Assembly (NCBI RefSeq): GCF_029892155.1
Contig: NZ_JARZAG010000002.1
Coordinates: 372,001 to 436,000 of the forward strand
Length of the DNA: 64,000 nucleotides
Source of the DNA: Kitasatospora sp. GAS204B
GTDB lineage: Bacteria; Actinomycetota; Actinomycetes; Streptomycetales; Streptomycetaceae
Reading direction: 5' to 3'
The notes beneath the pieces are model-generated. The model saw only the letters and a program-made list of their open reading frames with translations. It was not told where the DNA came from and made no database searches. This document shows positions 45,954 to 54,329 of the stretch, one piece after another; position 1 is the first letter of the stretch; each line of letters starts with the position of its first letter. The position numbers and the translations under genes were made by a program.

Positions 45954-45972
45954 TGATAACTCACTCCGATCA
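45954..45972. promoter_or_regulatory. LysR-type box in the oxyR-ahpC intergenic region
   Basis: TGAT-N11-ATCA fits the T-N11-A rule for LysR regulators. It sits at the oxyR end of the divergent promoter and probably mediates autoregulation and ahpC activation. Confidence 0.45.
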
Positions 45973-46100
45973 GATGGATCGAGTCTAGCTATTTCACTGA
46001 TCACTGACGGCTGTGTCACTGTTGGATCACGTCGGGATCCGTCGAATCATAGGCAATCCGGACACACTCCCTTCATTTTCCACACCCAGGAGAAGCGAAC

Positions 46101-46652
46101 GTGCTGACGATCGGCGACAAGTTCCCCGAGTTCGACCTCAAGGCCTGCGTCAACCTGGACGCCGCGACCGCGTTCGCCGATATCGACCACAAGACCTACG
46201 AGGGCAAGTGGAAGATCGTCTTCTTCTGGCCGATGGACTTCACCTTCGTCTGCCCGACCGAGATCGCCGCGTTCGGCAAGCTGAACGAGGAGTTCGCCGA
46301 CCGTGACGCGCAGATCCTGGGCGTCTCCGGCGACTCGGAGTTCGTGCACCACGCCTGGCGCAAGGACCACGCGGACCTGCGCGACCTGCCGTTCCCGATG
46401 CTGGCCGACATCAAGCACGACCTGATGCGCGCCTGTGGCGTCGAGGGCGAGGACGGCACCGCCCAGCGCGCCGTCTTCATCGTGGACCCCAACAACGAGA
46501 TCCAGTTCGTCATGGTGACCGCCGGCTCGGTCGGCCGTAACCCCAAGGAGGTCCTGCGGGTGCTGGACGCCCTGCAGACCGACGAGCTGTGCCCGTGCAA
46601 CTGGACCAAGGGCGAGGACACCCTGGACGCCGCCACCCTGCTGGCCGGCTGA
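46101..46652 (+). CDS. ahpC: Alkyl hydroperoxide peroxidase AhpC
   Basis: 183-aa two-cysteine peroxiredoxin. Peroxidatic C51 in FTFVCPTE, resolving cysteine in ELCPCNW (C164/C166). Reduces peroxides, regenerated by AhpD. GTG start with AGGAG 6 nt upstream. First gene of the ahpCD operon under OxyR. Confidence 0.96.
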   Translation: MLTIGDKFPEFDLKACVNLDAATAFADIDHKTYEGKWKIVFFWPMDFTFVCPTEIAAFGKLNEEFADRDAQILGVSGDSEFVHHAWRKDHADLRDLPFPMLADIKHDLMRACGVEGEDGTAQRAVFIVDPNNEIQFVMVTAGSVGRNPKEVLRVLDALQTDELCPCNWTKGEDTLDAATLLAG

Positions 46653-46655
46653 CCC

Positions 46656-47189
46656 ATGGCGCTCGACGAACTGAAGGCGGCACTGCCCGAGTACGCCAAG
46701 GACCTGAAGCTCAACCTGAGCGCGGTCATCGGCAACTCGGACCTCCCGCAGCAGCAGCTCTGGGGCACCGTGCTCTCCTGCGCCATGGCCACGGCGAGCA
46801 AGCCGGTGCTGGCCCAGCTGGAGCCGCAGGCCAAGGAGTTGCTCTCCGAGCAGGCGTACACCGCCGCCAAGGCCGCTGCCGCGATCATGGCGATGAACAA
46901 CGTCTACTACCGCACCACGCACCTCCTCTCGGACCACGAGGAGTACGCGAAGCTGCGGACCGGGCTGCGGATGAACGTCATCGGCAACCCGGGCGTCGAG
47001 AAGATCGACTTCGAGTTCTGGTGCTTCGCGGTCTCCGCGATCAACGGCTGCGGCCAGTGCCTGGACTCGCACGAGCAGGTGCTGCGCAAGGCCGGCGTGG
47101 ACCGCGAGACGATCCAGGTCGCGATCCGGATCGCCGCCGTCGTGCAGGCCGTCGCCTCGGTGCTGGACGCCGAGGCGCAACTGGCCTGA
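46656..47189 (+). CDS. ahpD: Alkyl hydroperoxidase AhpD
   Basis: 177 aa. CxxC catalytic pair C132/C135 in [12 protein letters not shown], with the Glu/His proton relay of the family. Acts as the electron adaptor for AhpC. Starts 3 nt after ahpC. Confidence 0.96.
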   Translation: MALDELKAALPEYAKDLKLNLSAVIGNSDLPQQQLWGTVLSCAMATASKPVLAQLEPQAKELLSEQAYTAAKAAAAIMAMNNVYYRTTHLLSDHEEYAKLRTGLRMNVIGNPGVEKIDFEFWCFAVSAINGCGQCLDSHEQVLRKAGVDRETIQVAIRIAAVVQAVASVLDAEAQLA

Positions 47190-47194
47190 GGCCG

Positions 47195-47926
47195 CTAGTT
47201 TCCGGTGGGGCCCCACTTCGCGAAGTGGGGCCCCACCAGTGTGTTCAGGCCCGCCACCGTCTGCGGACCGAAGACCAGCGCGGCCCGGGGCGCGGTGCGC
47301 AGCCGCAGCATCTCGTAGAGCACGTCGGCGAACGGCTGCACGGTGAGCGCCTGGGCGACCAGCGCCGCTTCGTCCCGTTCGTCGTGATCCGCCAGCCGGG
47401 CCAGGTCGCGCAGCATCGAGCGGCAGCGCACGTAGGCCTGGGCCCGGCCGCGCTCCAGCACCGGGCGGTCCAGGCCGAAGATCTGGATCGTCTCGCGGCC
47501 CTTGGGGGTGCGCGGGCGGTAGGCGCCGGTGGCGAGCACCAGGTCGAGGTGGTCGGCGGGCTCGTCGGCGGTGGGGTCGATCAGCAGTGCCCGGCCGTGC
47601 CGGTCGGTCGGGTAGAGGTCGCGCTTCTGGTTGCTGTTGCAGAAGGCACAGGCCCACAGGTGGTTCAGCCAGTCGAAGGCGCGCTGCGGGGCCATCGCGA
47701 TCGGCTGGAAGTGGTCGATGCTGGTGCCCTCGCTGTCGCCGCAGTACATGCAGCGGGAGAGCCCGGCGGCCATCGCGACCAGCTGGGTGCTCAGATCGCG
47801 CCGGATGGTGCGGCTGTCGCGCCACAACTCCCGGGCGCCGCCCCGGTACTCCGGCAGCCGCTCGGTGCGGGCCGCCATCCGGTCGGCCAGCTCCTCGGGT
47901 AACGGCCGCCGCTGCAGCGGGATCAT
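47195..47926 (-). CDS. HNH endonuclease, PtuB-like (Septu-type defence)
   Basis: 243 aa. Treble-clef HNH nuclease: C59-x2-C62 (CMYC), DHF at 71-73 (catalytic His72) and C93-x2-C96-N (CAFCN). The downstream pattern LIDPTADEPADHL...ATGAYRP...GLDRPVLERGR is like PtuB/TIGR02646 nucleases of Septu and retron Ec78. Its ATG overlaps the ATPase stop (ATGA), the typical ptuA-ptuB layout, and the length fits PtuB. Codon 9 is TTA (bldA-type). The 3' end is itself a perfect 34-bp palindrome. Phage defence is inference from architecture. Confidence 0.8.
   Translation of the reverse strand: MIPLQRRPLPEELADRMAARTERLPEYRGGARELWRDSRTIRRDLSTQLVAMAAGLSRCMYCGDSEGTSIDHFQPIAMAPQRAFDWLNHLWACAFCNSNQKRDLYPTDRHGRALLIDPTADEPADHLDLVLATGAYRPRTPKGRETIQIFGLDRPVLERGRAQAYVRCRSMLRDLARLADHDERDEAALVAQALTVQPFADVLYEMLRLRTAPRAALVFGPQTVAGLNTLVGPHFAKWGPTGN
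47204..47237. terminator. 34-bp perfect palindrome acting as bidirectional terminator
   Basis: 17-bp arms (GGTGGGGCCCCACTTCG and its complement), 14 nt past ahpD and inside the last codons of the HNH gene. Confidence 0.75.
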
Positions 47927-49245
47927 CTGGCGCGTCCCAGCCGGGCGGCGACCTCGTCGACCCGGGCGGTCAGCGAGCTCATCAGCCGGTCGGTGAGCTC
48001 CTGGTACTCCGCCAGTTCCTCGTCGGTGGAGTCGCCGGCCAGCACCTTGCCCTCCAGGTCGCCGATCCGTCGGCGGGCGTCCTCGGCCCGCGCGGAGTAG
48101 GGCGACTCCAGGCCGAACAGTTCGGAGAGGACCGCGTCGTCGCCGCTGCCGTAGACGATCCGGCGGTACAGCTCCTCGCTGACCGGCTGCGGCGGGGCGT
48201 CCTCGTCCAGCCCCGCTATCCGGATCAGCCCGCCGGGGTCGGCGGCCTGGCAGATGTACGGGCTGTGCGTGGAGACGATGAACTGCACCCGTGGGAAGTG
48301 CGCCTTGAGCCACGGCCCGATCCGCTGCTGCCAGCTGACGTGCAGGTGGGCGTCCACCTCGTCGATCAGCACGATGCCCGGCAGGGTGATCGCGCCGTGC
48401 TCGTCCTGCGGGAGGCTGCCGTAGCAGTTCTGGAACTGGCGGACCAGGTCGAGCACCAGGGCGGCCACCGTGCGGTAGCCGTCGCTGAGCTCCCGGAGCG
48501 GGAAGTCGGGCCCGCCGACGTTCAGGTCACCGTCCCCGGTGCGGTGCACCCAGAGACCGTCGGAGTCGACCCGGGAGACCGCGAAGCCGTCCGGCAGCAG
48601 GCCGTCCGAGAGCAGCGCGCTGACCACGTCCAGGGCCTGCTGGGCACCGGGGCGGCCCTCAAGACGGCGCACGTGCTGGTCGATCAGCCAGGAGACGCCC
48701 TCGGCCAGCGACGCCTCCTCGTGGAAGAGGGTGGCCAGCCGGCCGACCGGGCCCGCCGAGAGCATCAGCCGCTGGCTCTCGCCGGCCCCGCCGAGCAGCC
48801 GGCGGAACGGGCCGTAGCCGGCGAAGAACCAGCCGCGCGGGTTCTCCGCCCAGGGGCCGCGCTCGGGGCTGGCCGAGCCGAACGCCTCCAGCTCCGGACG
48901 CGGGCCGCCGGCGGGGCGAGTCCACTGCAGGCCGAGCTTGAGGTCGTACTTGGGCGCCTTGCCGCTGCCCGCCAGCCGGTCCACCGACCAGTCCGGGCGG
49001 ACGAAGGCCTGCACCCAGCCGGCCCGCTCGCCGGCCGTCAGCCAGCCGGAGAAGTCACTGACCAGGCTGCGCGCCACCGAGGGCCCGCCCAGGGCCAGCG
49101 CCAACGCCCGCAGCAGCGTGGTCTTGCCGGCCCCGTTGCGCCCGGCCAGCACCGTCCAACCGGCCTGCGGAAGCTCCAGCTGCCGCACCTCGCGAGCCGG
49201 TGTGAACCCGCGAATGCCCGAGATGCCCAGCCTGGTCACATACAT
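47923..49245 (-). CDS. AAA/ABC-type ATPase, PtuA-like (Septu-type defence)
   Basis: 440 aa. N-terminal RecF/OLD-like start (ITGLRGF-like GISGIRGFTPAREV), Walker A GRNGAGKTT (35-43), ABC signature-like LRELSDGYRTVA, Walker B VLIDEVDAHLH (about 290-300) and H-switch VSTHSPYI. Same layout as PtuA (AAA15/21). Paired 1:1 with an HNH nuclease, 4-nt overlap. It starts 9 nt after the AI-2E gene stop without a clear Shine-Dalgarno, so it is probably co-transcribed with that gene. Confidence 0.82.
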   Translation of the reverse strand: MYVTRLGISGIRGFTPAREVRQLELPQAGWTVLAGRNGAGKTTLLRALALALGGPSVARSLVSDFSGWLTAGERAGWVQAFVRPDWSVDRLAGSGKAPKYDLKLGLQWTRPAGGPRPELEAFGSASPERGPWAENPRGWFFAGYGPFRRLLGGAGESQRLMLSAGPVGRLATLFHEEASLAEGVSWLIDQHVRRLEGRPGAQQALDVVSALLSDGLLPDGFAVSRVDSDGLWVHRTGDGDLNVGGPDFPLRELSDGYRTVAALVLDLVRQFQNCYGSLPQDEHGAITLPGIVLIDEVDAHLHVSWQQRIGPWLKAHFPRVQFIVSTHSPYICQAADPGGLIRIAGLDEDAPPQPVSEELYRRIVYGSGDDAVLSELFGLESPYSARAEDARRRIGDLEGKVLAGDSTDEELAEYQELTDRLMSSLTARVDEVAARLGRAR

Positions 49246-49254
49246 GACGCCACT

Positions 49255-50715
49255 TTAGGAGGTGACGGGCTGCTCCGGGGAGAGGTCGGACAGCTTCGGG
49301 GCCGATTGCACCGCCACGTCCTGAGTGGCCTCGTGCGCGGCCTCGTGCGCGGCTTCGTGGGCGGCCTCCTGGGCCGCCTCCAGCGCGATGAAGACCTCGT
49401 CGGCGGCGGCGTTGCGGCGGCGCAGGTGGCCGACCACCGTGTTGGTGACCGCGATCAGCGGCACCGCGACGATCGCGCCGCCGATCCCGCCGATGATCGA
49501 GCCGGACGCCACCCCGAGCACCACGCCCAGCGGATGGACCCGCACCGCGCGACCCAGGATCAGCGGCTGCAGCAGGTGACCCTCGATCTGCTGGACGGCC
49601 ACCAGCACCGCCAGCACCATGCCGGCCGTGTAGACGTCCTTGGTGACCAGCGCGATCAGCACCGCCAGGGTGCCGGTGACCAGCGCGCCGACCAGCGGCA
49701 CGAAGGCGCCCAGGAAGATGATCACGGCCAGCGGCATGGCCAGCGGCACCCCGAGCAGTTGGATCCCGATCCCGATGCAGAGCGCGTCGATGAAGGCGAC
49801 GAAGACGGTGCCGCGCACGTACGCGGTCAGCGTGGACCAGGCCTTCGGCCCAGCGCCGGCCATCGCGTAGCGGGACTGGCGGGGCAGCCCGCGCAGCAGC
49901 CAACTCCAGATCGTGGCGCCGTCGTAGAGCAGGAAGTAGGTGGTGAAGGCGCCCAGCAGCACGCCGGTCACCACCTCGATCACGATGCCCACGGTGGTGA
50001 ACCCGAGCGAGGTGATCTGGTTGGTGTTGCTGGCGATCGCGTTCTTGAGCTGGGTGGTGAAGTCGTTCAGCTGCTTGTCCGTCAGGTGCATCGGACCCTT
50101 GAGCAGCCAGTTGTGCAGGGTCTGCACACCGTTGCTGGCCTGGTTGGAGACCTCGGCGATGTTGGTGCTGACCTGCCAGAAGACGAACCAGCCGACCAGA
50201 CCGATGCCGACCAACCCGGTCAGGAAGGTGCCGGTCGCGGCCAGCGAGCGCGGCACGCCGTGCCGCTTGAGCCAGGAGACGGTGGGCTCGAGGAGCGCCG
50301 AGATCAGCACACCGGCCAGCAGCGCGAAGGCGACCAGGCGCAGCATGTCGACCACGTAGAAGATGACGTAGAGCGCGGCGCCCAGCAGCAGCAGCCGCCA
50401 GGTGGACTCGGCGGCCACCCGCAGCCCCCAGGGCACCGCCTCGGCCGGGCTGGCCGGGCGGCCCGGGTGCGGGTCGCGCGGGCGCGGCTGCTCGCGGTAC
50501 GGGAGTTCGCGGGGTGTCGGGGCCGGCCGCGGCGCGGGTGCGGCCGGCGGCGGCGTCGCCGCCGGCTCGGTCGCCGCTTCGGGCAGCACGGCGAGCGAAC
50601 CGGTCTGCTCCGCCTCGACGGCGGCCCGACGGCGCTCCGCCAGTCGGCCCGCCAACGACGCGCTCCAGGCCACGACCTTGGCGGTCGTGCGGCCGCGCTG
50701 CCCACCCCGTGCCAT
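49255..50715 (-). CDS. AI-2E-family (PerM-like) membrane transporter
   Basis: 486 aa. A Pro-rich cytoplasmic head (~1-100) precedes 7-8 helices with the AI-2E pattern (VLISALLEPTVSWLKRHGVPR, GAFVPLVGALVTG, QQIEGHLLQPLILGRAVRVHP, GIGGAIVAVPLIAV). The tail has repeated AAHE units. The substrate is unknown; the family name comes from TqsA and does not prove autoinducer export. GGAGGG 8 nt before the ATG at 50715. Confidence 0.88.
   Translation of the reverse strand: MARGGQRGRTTAKVVAWSASLAGRLAERRRAAVEAEQTGSLAVLPEAATEPAATPPPAAPAPRPAPTPRELPYREQPRPRDPHPGRPASPAEAVPWGLRVAAESTWRLLLLGAALYVIFYVVDMLRLVAFALLAGVLISALLEPTVSWLKRHGVPRSLAATGTFLTGLVGIGLVGWFVFWQVSTNIAEVSNQASNGVQTLHNWLLKGPMHLTDKQLNDFTTQLKNAIASNTNQITSLGFTTVGIVIEVVTGVLLGAFTTYFLLYDGATIWSWLLRGLPRQSRYAMAGAGPKAWSTLTAYVRGTVFVAFIDALCIGIGIQLLGVPLAMPLAVIIFLGAFVPLVGALVTGTLAVLIALVTKDVYTAGMVLAVLVAVQQIEGHLLQPLILGRAVRVHPLGVVLGVASGSIIGGIGGAIVAVPLIAVTNTVVGHLRRRNAAADEVFIALEAAQEAAHEAAHEAAHEATQDVAVQSAPKLSDLSPEQPVTS
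49329..49376. repeat. In-gene 12-bp tandem repeat (AAHE units)
   Basis: Near-identical GCCTCGTGCGCG-type units encode four AAHE/AAQE tetrapeptides in the AI-2E transporter tail; probably length-variable. Confidence 0.7.
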
Positions 50716-50805
50716 CTGGTCCGCCCTCCGGTTCACCGCGGGCCGGCTGCCACGGTGTGCGGTACGACGCTACCCGCCCGGTTCGGCCTTCCGGCGCCCG
50801 GGCTC

Positions 50806-50844
50806 GAAAAACGCGCGCGCCCCCGGCCGGAACGGCCAGGGGCG
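50806..50844 (-). terminator. Rho-independent terminator of the transglycosylase gene
   Basis: CGCCCCCGGCC/GGCCAGGGGCG stem, followed on the minus strand by a T5 tract; classic form. Confidence 0.85.
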
Positions 50845-50862
50845 TCGCACGCTGTGGTGGAT

Positions 50863-51591
50863 CTAGTACCAGCTGTGGGCCTGCCAGAACGACCAGGCGC
50901 CGCACGGGCTGCCGTAGCGGTCGTTCATGTAGCCCAGGCCCCACTTGATCTGGGTCTCCGGGTTGGTCCGCCAGTCCGCGCCGACCGAGGCCATCTTGGA
51001 GCCCGGCAGCGCCTGGACCAGACCGTAGGCACCGGAGCCCGCGTTGGTCGCGGTGTAGTCCCAGCCGCTCTCGCGCGTCACGATGTTGCTGAAGCACTGG
51101 AACTGGGTGCTGTCGCCTATGATCCCCTGCGCGAGCGCCTGCACCGAGCCCGGACTGACCGAGACGGGCGGCGCCGCGTTGGTGACCGCCATCTGCGACT
51201 TGGCCTTCGCGAGCGCGGCCGCCTCCTGCTGCGCCTGCTGCTGGGCCTTCGCCTGGGCCGCGGCCTTCGCCGCCGCGTCCGCCGCCGCCTTGTCCGCGTC
51301 GGCCTTGGCCTGCGCGTCGGCGGCCGCCTTCAGGCGGGCAGCCTCCTCGGCGGCCTTCTTCGTCGCCGCGTCGGCCGCCTGCTGCTGGGCGACGGACTGG
51401 TTGGCGATGTTGTCACTGATGGCCTGTGCCTGGGTGGCTGACGGGACGTCCGCGAGCAGGGTGGACCCCGCGACGTCGACCGACTGGGCGGGCGCGGCTT
51501 CGCTGCCCGAGGCCACACCAACGACGGCACCGACTGCGGTGACTGCGGTGGCGGAGGCCACAGCAACTCCCCGGACCGAGATCCGAGTCAC
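50863..51591 (-). CDS. Secreted lytic-transglycosylase-like protein
   Basis: 242 aa. Signal peptide (VRGVAVASATAVTAVGAVVG), then an Ala/Lys/Gln coiled coil (~60-140). The C-terminal transglycosylase-like domain (~160-242) contains NIVTRESGWDYTATNAGSGAYGLVQALPGSK and WGLGYMNDRYGSPCGAWSFW. The Glu in TRESGW is the expected catalytic acid. Acts on cell-wall peptidoglycan outside the membrane. GTG start at 51591 with GGAAGGA upstream. I see no c-di-AMP riboswitch in its leader. Confidence 0.85.
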   Translation of the reverse strand: MTRISVRGVAVASATAVTAVGAVVGVASGSEAAPAQSVDVAGSTLLADVPSATQAQAISDNIANQSVAQQQAADAATKKAAEEAARLKAAADAQAKADADKAAADAAAKAAAQAKAQQQAQQEAAALAKAKSQMAVTNAAPPVSVSPGSVQALAQGIIGDSTQFQCFSNIVTRESGWDYTATNAGSGAYGLVQALPGSKMASVGADWRTNPETQIKWGLGYMNDRYGSPCGAWSFWQAHSWY

Positions 51592-51994
51592 ATGGTTTCC
51601 TTCCAGCGTCGCCCCCGCGTGACCGTGGGAACGCAACATGCCCCTGGTCGCTGGCCTCCACCTGGTACTGGTCACGGGAGACACTGGCCCGGCGCCCGTT
51701 GCCGGACGAGCCGGTGCGGGCAAGGAGTTCGGGCGGCGTACGACCATCCATATCCAGTTGACGCCCAACCAGCGGGCCGTACGCGGGGCCTGACAGAGAC
51801 CTCACCATGCCGCACGAGGACACGGCTGCGCAATTCCCGATTGCGTGGCGAAGCTCACATCATCCGCTGGAGCGGGAATTGGCCGTTCGGCGGACACCGT
51901 GCGGTGCGATGTGCAGACGATCCGCCCGGTTCGCGGCCAACGCCGGGAACCGGGCGGATCGTTCGTGTGCCGATGCGGCAGACCTACCGGCCGC
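51592..51994. other. 403-bp intergenic region, no gene
   Basis: Promoter/leader of the transglycosylase gene and the phoH terminator (51918-51962). A short CGCAAT/ATTGCG hairpin lies at 51829-51845. Nothing else recognised. Confidence 0.5.
51918..51962 (-). terminator. Terminator after the PhoH-family gene
   Basis: 16-bp perfect stem ACGATCCGCCCGGTTC/GAACCGGGCGGATCGT, 33 nt past the stop. Confidence 0.8.
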
Positions 51995-53329
51995 TCAGGG
52001 CTGGATGTCCTCGAGCATCTCGGTCACCAGCGCGGCGATCGGGGAGCGCTCGGAGCGCGTGAGGGTGATGTGTGCAAAGAGCGGATGCCCCTTCAGCTTC
52101 TCCACCACCGCCACGACCCCGTCGTAGCGCCCCACGCGGAGGTTGTCCCGCTGCGCCACGTCGTGGGTGAGCACCACCCGCGAGCCCTGGCCGATCCGGG
52201 AGAGCACCGTGAGCAGCACGTTGCGCTCCAGCGACTGCGCCTCGTCCACGATCACGAACGCGTCGTGCAGCGAGCGCCCCCGGATGTGGGTGAGCGGCAG
52301 CACCTCCAGCATCCCGCGGGAGATCACCTCCTCGATCACCGCGGGCGTGGTGACCGCGCCCAGGGTGTCGAAGACCGCCTGCGCCCACGGGCTCATCTTC
52401 TCCGACTCGCTGCCCGGCAGGTAGCCCAACTCCTGGCCGCCGACCGCGTACAGCGGCCGGAAGACCATCACCTTGCGGTGCTGGCGCCGCTCCAGCACGG
52501 CCTCCAGGCCGGCGCAGAGGGCGAGCGCGGACTTGCCGGTGCCGGCACGGCCGCCGAGCGAAACGATGCCGACCTCGGGGTCGAGCAGCACGTCCAGCGC
52601 CACCCGCTGCTCGGCGCTGCGCCCGCGCAGCCCGAACGCCTCGCGGTCGCCGCGCACCAGCTTGACCCGCCCGTCCTGGGTGACCCGCCCGAGGGCCCGG
52701 CCGCGCTCGGAGGTGAGCACCAGCCCGGTGTGCACCGGCAGCTCCTCGGCGCCATCGATCGCCACCGCGGCGTCGTGTGGGGCCCCGAACAGGTCGTCCA
52801 CCTGGTCGGCGGCGACCGGCAGTTCGGACATTCCGGTCCAACCGGACGTGATCGCCAGCTCCGCCCGGTACTCCTCGGCGAGCAGGCCGACCGCGCTGGC
52901 CTTGATCCGCATCGGGAGGTCCTTGGAGACGACGGTGACGTCGTACCCCTCGGCCTGCAGATTGCGGGCGACCGCCAGGATCCGGGTGTCCGCCTCGCCG
53001 CCGCCGAGCCGGTAGCCGGCCGGGAGCACCGAGGTGTCCGAGTGGTTCAGCTCGACGCGAATCGAACCGCCGATCTCCCCGACCGGGATGGGCTCGTCGA
53101 GTCGGCCGTAGCGGACTCGGAAGTCGTCGAGCAGGCGCAGGGCCTGGCGGGCGAAGTAGCCCAGTTCGGGGTGGTGCCGCTTGGCCTCCAGCTCCGTGAC
53201 CACGACCACCGGGAGCACCACCTCGTGCTCCTCGAACCGCGTCATGGCGAGCGGGTCGGCCAAAAGCACGCTGGTGTCAAGGACGTACGTGCGCCGGTCT
53301 GGTGTCCGGCGGCTTTTGGTACTGACCAC
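51995..53329 (-). CDS. PIN-PhoH fusion protein (PhoH2 type)
   Basis: 444 aa. N-terminal PIN ribonuclease domain ([34 protein letters not shown]; acidic triad) joined to a PhoH ATPase ([29 protein letters not shown]). PhoH2 proteins are ATP-dependent RNA helicase-nucleases and often sit in TA-like contexts; no partner antitoxin is visible here. GTG start at 53329 with GGAGG 4 nt upstream. A 9-bp hairpin sits just before the ribosome site. Confidence 0.9.
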   Translation of the reverse strand: MVSTKSRRTPDRRTYVLDTSVLLADPLAMTRFEEHEVVLPVVVVTELEAKRHHPELGYFARQALRLLDDFRVRYGRLDEPIPVGEIGGSIRVELNHSDTSVLPAGYRLGGGEADTRILAVARNLQAEGYDVTVVSKDLPMRIKASAVGLLAEEYRAELAITSGWTGMSELPVAADQVDDLFGAPHDAAVAIDGAEELPVHTGLVLTSERGRALGRVTQDGRVKLVRGDREAFGLRGRSAEQRVALDVLLDPEVGIVSLGGRAGTGKSALALCAGLEAVLERRQHRKVMVFRPLYAVGGQELGYLPGSESEKMSPWAQAVFDTLGAVTTPAVIEEVISRGMLEVLPLTHIRGRSLHDAFVIVDEAQSLERNVLLTVLSRIGQGSRVVLTHDVAQRDNLRVGRYDGVVAVVEKLKGHPLFAHITLTRSERSPIAALVTEMLEDIQP

Positions 53330-53341
53330 TAGGCCTCCAGG

Positions 53342-53364
53342 GCGGGCGACCCTGCGTCGCCCGC
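53342..53364 (-). promoter_or_regulatory. Hairpin in the phoH leader
   Basis: GCGGGCGAC-CCTGC-GTCGCCCGC, 9-bp perfect stem, ending about 4 nt before the Shine-Dalgarno of the PhoH gene; could modulate translation. Confidence 0.45.
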
Positions 53365-53534
53365 GGCTCACCGGCCCCCGCGACCCCGATGGGCAGGGTG
53401 CCGGTCTGCCATGTGTATGCCCTGACGAGGCGTCGGGCATGCTTGCTCATGCGAAGTCCTGGATCACTTCTCATGAACGTTCAGTGGTGGTCAGGCCGTC
53501 TTGACGAGCTTCTCAGCCGCCGGTCAGGAACTCT

Positions 53535-54329
53535 TCAGCCGCCGTAGCGGCGGTGCCGCTGTTCGTACGCGCGCAGCGCCCGCAGGAAGTCGACCTTGCG
53601 GAAGGCCGGCCAGTACGCCTCGCAGAAGTAGAACTCGCTGTGCGCGCTCTGCCAGAGCAGGAAGCCGGACAGCCGCTGCTCGCCCGAGGTCCGGATCACC
53701 AGGTCCGGGTCCGGCTGGCCCTTGGTGTAGAGGCGCTCGGCGATGTGCTCGACGTCCAGGAGTTCGACCAGCTCCTCGATCGAGGTGCCCCGGTCGGCGT
53801 GCTCCTGGAGCAGCGAGCGGACCGCGTCGGCGATCTCGTGCCGACCGCCGTAGCCGACGGCCACGTTGACCGTGATGCCCTCGAGGTGCGCGGTGTCGGC
53901 CGCCGCGGTCTTCAGGATGTCGGCGGTCCGGCTCGGCAGCAGGTCCAGGGTGCCGATCGGGTTGACCTTGTACCGCTTGGCCTCGGCCAGCCCGGTCACC
54001 GCGTCCTCGATGATGCCGAGCAGGGCGACGAGTTCCTCGGGCGGCCGGCTGAGGTTGTCGGTCGAGAGCATCCAGAGGGTGACGACCTCGATGTTGGTCT
54101 CGTCGCACCAGCCGAGGAACTCGGTGATCTTGTCGGCACCGCGCTGGTGGCCGAACGCCGCCGTGCCGCCGGCCGCCTTGGCCCAGCGGCGGTTGCCGTC
54201 CATGATCACGCCGACGTGGTGCGGGGTCCTGCCGAGGTGGGCCTCGACCCGCTGTCCGTAGAGGCGGTACATGCCGCCGAGAACGGTCCTCAGACCCGGC
54301 GTGCGGTCGACGAGATCGCGCAGACCCAT
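53535..54329 (-). CDS. uppS: Cis-prenyltransferase (UPP/isoprenyl synthase)
   Basis: 264 aa. Adds IPP units to allylic diphosphate to make the polyprenyl carrier for wall polymers. Catalytic D44 in VIMDGNRRWA, FGHQRGADK, LSTDNLSRPPEE, NVAVGYGGRHEI, and RTSGEQRLSGFLLWQSAHSE with EFYF end are complete. GAGGGG precedes the ATG. Supplies polyprenyl phosphate that could feed the dprE operon. Confidence 0.94.
   Translation of the reverse strand: MGLRDLVDRTPGLRTVLGGMYRLYGQRVEAHLGRTPHHVGVIMDGNRRWAKAAGGTAAFGHQRGADKITEFLGWCDETNIEVVTLWMLSTDNLSRPPEELVALLGIIEDAVTGLAEAKRYKVNPIGTLDLLPSRTADILKTAAADTAHLEGITVNVAVGYGGRHEIADAVRSLLQEHADRGTSIEELVELLDVEHIAERLYTKGQPDPDLVIRTSGEQRLSGFLLWQSAHSEFYFCEAYWPAFRKVDFLRALRAYEQRHRRYGG

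Noticed and set aside
47195-49245. Retron of the Ec78 type
   Set aside because: PtuAB-like proteins occur in that retron, but no reverse transcriptase or msr-msd-like structure is next to the pair.
51592-51768. Possible c-di-AMP (ydaO) riboswitch before the transglycosylase gene
   Set aside because: Such leaders occur upstream of streptomycete wall hydrolases, but I could not find the conserved ydaO core in this leader.
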